Below are positions 40,301-43,171 of a stretch of DNA of 43,171 nucleotides, piece after piece. The position numbers and the translations under genes were made by a program. The DNA comes from Candidatus Woesearchaeota archaeon (GTDB lineage: Archaea > Nanobdellota > Nanobdellia > Woesearchaeales > B29-G15). The stretch spans positions 1-43,171 of the forward strand of contig JAFCCU010000008.1 of assembly GCA_017610005.1 (NCBI GenBank), given 5' to 3'. The number at the start of each line of letters is the position of its first letter. Within the stretch, counting starts at the first letter, position 1. The notes under the pieces were generated by a model. That model had not been told where the DNA came from, did no database searches, and saw only the letters and a program-made list of their open reading frames with translations.

Positions 40301-40931
40301 TTAGTGCTTTGTAGGACTTGATTCTGAGAAAATTAATTCAGGGAAAATTGCATTTTTATGTAACAACTCTTTAACAATACATTGCACTTGTCTCTTCTTC
40401 ATTAATTCATTTAGGAGAATTGTTCCAATTATCCTTCTCCTTTCTTGTTTAGTCAACATATCTTCTGCATGTAATGGGCACTCTGGCTTCTTTCCAAGAG
40501 TAATATGCTCAATACAATAGGGATAATGTCTTCCACCATTTAACCCATTTAAGAAATGTCTTTAGGACCTTCTTAAAGCCATAGATTGAAGATTTACTAT
40601 AATCCCTCTCCTTCGGTGCCTTTTTTTCCTTTCCAAATACTTTGATTTTTGAGGCTATGTTCATTGTCTGAAGAGTGTAAAGAAGCTCATTTATTGCGGG
40701 GGGGTCTTCCAGAATGTCCTTGAAATCCTTTCCAAGCAGCTCTACGACTTGTGTTAAGGTGAAGTAATACTTGAGAGTAGATTGGGGAGCTAATTCCTTC
40801 TGATAACAGTAATTCTTGACAAAATCATAGGTTATTTCCTTGTTGTTGTTTGATATTTTCGGAGAATTATCTAGCTTTTCTATGTGGCTCTTTATGAGAG
40901 AATCATAATCCATAAGATACTCTTTTTCCAT
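40301..40931 (-). pseudogene. Tyrosine-recombinase (integrase) remnant, frameshifted and truncated
   Basis: ATG at 40931 lies about 29 nt after a minus-strand TATA sequence (TTATAAT, about 40958-40964), so the start is believable. The first frame (to 40509) encodes a SAM-like core-binding domain: LIKSHIEKLDNSPKISNNNK, APQSTLKYYFTLTQVVELLG, SSIYGFKKVLKTFLKW. At about 40540-40560 the reading moves to another minus-strand frame that continues NGGRHYPYCIEHITLGKKPE and AEDMLTKQERRRII, the expected linker and start of the catalytic domain, until TAA at 40301. The Arg-His-Arg-Tyr catalytic set is not found. So the gene is dead, but its class fits the tRNA-linked repeats around it. The later part of the second frame no longer resembles an integrase. 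Confidence 0.7.
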
Positions 40932-41000
40932 AGAATTATCAGAAGGTCCGCCCAATTATAAGCATTATTAAAGCGTAACAGCGAAATTAATGGGGATACA

Positions 41001-41024
41001 GCTACCGTAGAAAACAAAGCTTTT
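41001..41024 (+). repeat. 24-bp repeat, right copy (tRNA-Gly 3' end and flank)
   Basis: GCTACCGTAGAAAACAAAGC plus TTTT, 23/24 identical to 37033-37056. It lies about 70 nt upstream of the integrase remnant's start, as expected for an attachment site next to int. It is the right boundary of the 37.0-41.0 kb segment in the simplest reading. Confidence 0.7.
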
Positions 41025-41152
41025 GGAGAGGGTTCCAAAAACTTTCAATCTTAAGATCAGCCAACTCACACCTTTTTACCAGTCAGAAACATTTAAGTAC
41101 CCCCTTATGAGTTGAAGGTTGCGTAGAAAGAACAGTTGAAATTATTCATTGC

Positions 41153-41161
41153 CTTTATAAT
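41153..41161 (+). promoter_or_regulatory. TATA box of the SGNH gene
   Basis: CTTTATAAT lies 18-26 nt before the ATG at 41179, consistent with a leaderless message. Confidence 0.4.
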
Positions 41162-41178
41162 TTATAATCATCAAAACA

Positions 41179-42216
41179 ATGGAAAAAATTGGTTTTTTAT
41201 GGAAACTGCTAACCATAGTAGCGCTTCTCTCGCTTTCTTTGATAGTTTGTGATAAATATAGTTCATGGGTGCAACTCAACACACCAGATATTGATGTCGT
41301 GTTCTCTAATGGCTCCTTAAATATTTTCTCACTTAAAAATAAATCTTTTATAATCTATCCTGAATTGGTGAAATCTATTGAAGACCCGAGGCTATTGGAA
41401 TATGCCCAAAATCCCCTCCCTTGTAATCGCTCAAGATATTTCACTAATGATATTAAAGAATTGCCCCAAGCTATGAAACATTTAATTCTGCACTCTCTTG
41501 AGGATTTTTTGTTGCAATCGTAGGGATTTGGAATAATAATGTTGGGGGACTCCTTTGTATTTGGGCATGGATTAAATAATTCTTTTACATTGCCTGTAAT
41601 ACTAGAAGAAATATTAAATTCGCAAAGAAACTTGGAAATTTATGAAGTTCTCAATCTGGGAGTCCCAGGATACAACACATTATTTGAGGTAAATCGCTTC
41701 GAGCAGTTGGGTCTAAAATATGAGCCAGATTTAGTAATTGTGGGTTTTCTTCTTAATGACCATGTTGATGAAAAGGTTGCATTTGCATTAGATCACCTCC
41801 TTCGTGAATTTTTACATGAAAAAAATTTCTCTCCTAAGGAAGTTCTTGATATAAAAAGAAACACATGTGATATCCAGTTTTTCCCTTTTGAACCCGCATT
41901 TCAAAAGTTTGTGTATGCGCCGATGGAACGTCTAGCAAATCATTCTATACAAAATGGTTTTGAAGTCTTAGTATTTGCTTATCCTTTTGATGAGATAATA
42001 GGGGAATCCAAATATCTAAACCTGCTCCAAATGCTATGCGATTCTTTAGGATTCTCATTATATTATCTCCCTGAAGAGGTAGGTTATTCATATGAGGGAC
42101 AATGGATCTTACACCCACTGGACCCGCACCCCTCACCTTACGCTAATAGTAAAACTGCAAAATTTTTATCTGAGAAAATCCAAAAACATTATCTCAATCA
42201 AGCCCCCTTGGAGTAA
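41179..42216 (+). pseudogene. Membrane-anchored SGNH-hydrolase gene interrupted by an in-frame TAG
   Basis: Two readings in the same frame (41179-41523 and 41539-42216) are separated by a TAG at 41521-41523. The first has a membrane helix (WKLLTIVALLSLSLIVC) and a linker. The second begins IIMLGDSFVFGHGL (block I Ser), then LNLGVPGYNT (block II Gly), GFLLNDH (block III Asn) and HPLDPHPS (block V Asp and His), a full SGNH set. SGNH proteins of this build usually place the GDS motif about 80-130 residues after the anchor in one polypeptide, so this is probably one gene with a nonsense mutation. The final codons run into the tRNA-Gly fragment, whose GAGTAA supplies the stop. The C-terminus may therefore be truncated. 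Confidence 0.7.
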
Positions 42217-42250
42217 GGTCGCAGCCCTGGTTCAAATCCCAGCTGCCGTA
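42208..42250 (+). repeat. Duplicated 3' half of tRNA-Gly (att-like right copy)
   Basis: 41/43 identical to 36999-37041. It contains the 3' anticodon-stem strand, T arm and acceptor strand, but no 5' half. The two differences fall in the T stem and leave two mismatched pairs, so it is not a functional tRNA end. It marks the right edge of a 5.2-kb segment after the intact tRNA gene. Confidence 0.75.
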
Positions 42251-42458
42251 TGATTTATTCTATACAAGACCCGACTAGTCTTTGCCTTGTTTCTTGAATT
42301 TCTTTTGTTTTTTGTATGTTCTAATTAATCCTTGGGTAGTTTATACTATTTCCTAGTCCTCATCCTTTAACAATACTTGTTTATATTATCTTGGAAGTTA
42401 AAAAAAATCACTTCAAAACAAAAACTATTTAAATAAAGAAGACTATATTACTTAAAAA
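42251..42458. other. AT-rich stretch without a visible gene
   Basis: I see no open reading frame, RNA gene or repeat here. It lies between the tRNA fragment and the TATA-like TATTTAAATAAAG at 42426-42438. Confidence 0.5.
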
Positions 42459-42563
42459 ATGTTTTCAAATAAAATTGATAAAGTAATTAATTTCTTTCAA
42501 AGGATGAAAGAAAAACTATTCAAACGTTGCGTGGACTTGTCTTCTCACGCCAAATGATTTAGT
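42459..42563 (+). CDS. Possible 34-aa peptide or gene fragment
   Basis: ATG 42459 to TAG 42563 encodes MFSNKIDKVINFFQRMKEKL plus 14 residues, basic and helical. TATTTAAATAAAG at 42426-42438 is centred about 28 nt upstream, giving a credible leaderless start, but the frame is very short and touches the end of the opposing methyltransferase remnant. It may be the beginning of a truncated gene. Nothing recognised. Confidence 0.25.
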
Positions 42564-43060
42564 TCAATTTGCTATTTGCAGATATAACGCAAAAAGTTTG
42601 AGCTTTGCTTGTCTCAAGTAGGGTTTTTGAGAATCCGGCTGTTCCCAACAACTTTTTAATTTCAGTTAAAGAATAGTAATGAACTTTTATCTCTTCTTGA
42701 ACCCAATTTGAATAATAAGTTGTATCCCGGATCTTTTTTTTGAAACCACCTAAGTAGAGCCCCCGCCAATCTTGATATGATTTTAAGATTCATTGGATAG
42801 CGGTTGAGAAAACTCAAAATAAGAGTCCCGTTGTCATCAAGCACCCGGTGCATTTCCATTAATGTCTCATTTCTTATAGTAGCTGAACTCAATGTAGCCA
42901 AAGAGTTCCCAAAGCAAACCACAATATCAAAGGATCCAGATTTAAATGGGAGTGTTGTGCCTTTCCCTAAAACAAATGCTCCTTTAGGGTTTAACCTTCG
43001 TGCAATATTTAACATTTTCTTTGAAAAGTCCAAACCTACAAAGTTCTTGGTTGGAATCTG
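42560..43060 (-). pseudogene. SAM-dependent methyltransferase remnant with frameshift and lost N-terminus
   Basis: From 43060 the frame reads KNFVGLDFSKKMLNIARRLN (motif II end), LPFKSGSFDIVVCFGNSL (motif IV region) and EMHRVLDDNGTLILSFLNRY (motif VI), a class I methyltransferase. A TGA stands just upstream at 43061-43063, and motif I (the SAM-binding GxGxG) is missing; another frame further upstream reads 'ELIDRF', perhaps part of the lost start. The first frame ends at 42662, but an adjacent frame continues TTYYSNWVQEEIKVHYYSLT and AGFSKTLLETSKAQTFCVIS to TAA at 42560, the usual methyltransferase C-terminus. The switch lies at a run of eight T (42734-42741), so one inserted base explains it. 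It may be a real lesion or a sequencing error. Confidence 0.7.
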
Positions 43061-43171
43061 TCAATTAATTCATGGTTCGGGAGACCACTGGTCACCGCTT
43101 CGCTATAGACCGGATGGCATGATCTCCCTCACAAATTAATATGGGCTAAGCATCGTCTGTCCTGCAGATGC

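Noticed and set aside
42208-42250. A second functional tRNA-Gly gene
   Set aside because: No 5' half exists upstream, and two T-stem mismatches break pairing.
1-43171. CRISPR array, ribosomal RNA or insertion sequence with transposase
   Set aside because: No regularly spaced 25-40 bp repeats, rRNA-like sequence or transposase motif was seen.

Overview
The window is AT-rich archaeal DNA, most likely from a small-genome DPANN-type archaeon (Woesearchaeota/Pacearchaeota-like; the lineage is inferred). Archaeal marks are the archaeal/eukaryotic-type TrpRS, AsnRS and PheRS, a HerA-type ATPase, a Hef helicase-nuclease, a TrmB-type regulator, an archaeal A24 prepilin peptidase, TATA boxes about 25-30 nt before many start codons (leaderless transcripts), and a tRNA gene with a canonical-position intron and no encoded CCA. 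Several genes look bacterial in origin: AspRS with a GAD insertion, Lgt, and an RNase HIII-type protein.

Region 1 (1-12278, minus strand) is one tightly packed run of six exported proteins: a 1562-aa cysteine-rich protein with an archaeal S-layer-like domain and a LamG-like domain, a gingipain-like (C25) peptidase with a propeller, a membrane-anchored protein, a lipoprotein, a pilin-signal-like protein, and a cysteine-rich protein that runs off the left edge. It reads as a cell-surface operon driven from a promoter near 12327. Region 2 (12.3-26 kb) is housekeeping: trpS, a PRPP-synthetase-like protein, HerA, an MBL hydrolase, aspS-asnS, lgt, a DUF123 protein, pheS-pheT, and a 45-aa rubredoxin at the end of the phe operon. 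Region 3 (26-30.5 kb) holds a TrmB regulator, two RNase H genes, and a redox cluster (zinc-finger protein, DUF1858, ferredoxin, glutaredoxin, thioredoxin reductase, HTH regulator).

Region 4 (30.5-36.8 kb) is notable because several enzyme-family members have lost catalytic residues: two tandem HIT proteins without the nucleophilic His, a cis-prenyltransferase homolog without its key Asp/Arg residues, an endonuclease V homolog with all three acidic ligands replaced, and a Hef nuclease with EFK in place of ERK. A structured RNA lies directly before hef.

Region 5 (36.8-43.2 kb) starts with an intron-containing tRNA-Gly(CCC) gene followed by what looks like decayed integrated DNA. A 43-bp copy of the tRNA 3' half (41/43 identical) lies 5.2 kb downstream, and a 24-bp copy of the tRNA 3' end and flank lies at 41001. 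Between them are a DUF3160 lipoprotein, a frameshifted integrase remnant, a second copy of the structured RNA, and an SGNH-hydrolase gene broken by an in-frame TAG. A decayed methyltransferase gene lies beyond.

The strongest candidate for something undescribed is the pair of about 200-240-nt RNAs (33388-33587 plus strand, 39869-40110 minus strand). They share a 9-bp stem, an inner stem, an apparent pseudoknot and a 3' stem with compensatory changes, but carry different short perfect hairpins at different sites. The second broad signal is a dispersed family of 7-nt tandem repeats (AGTCNNN type) that has entered coding and leader sequences.
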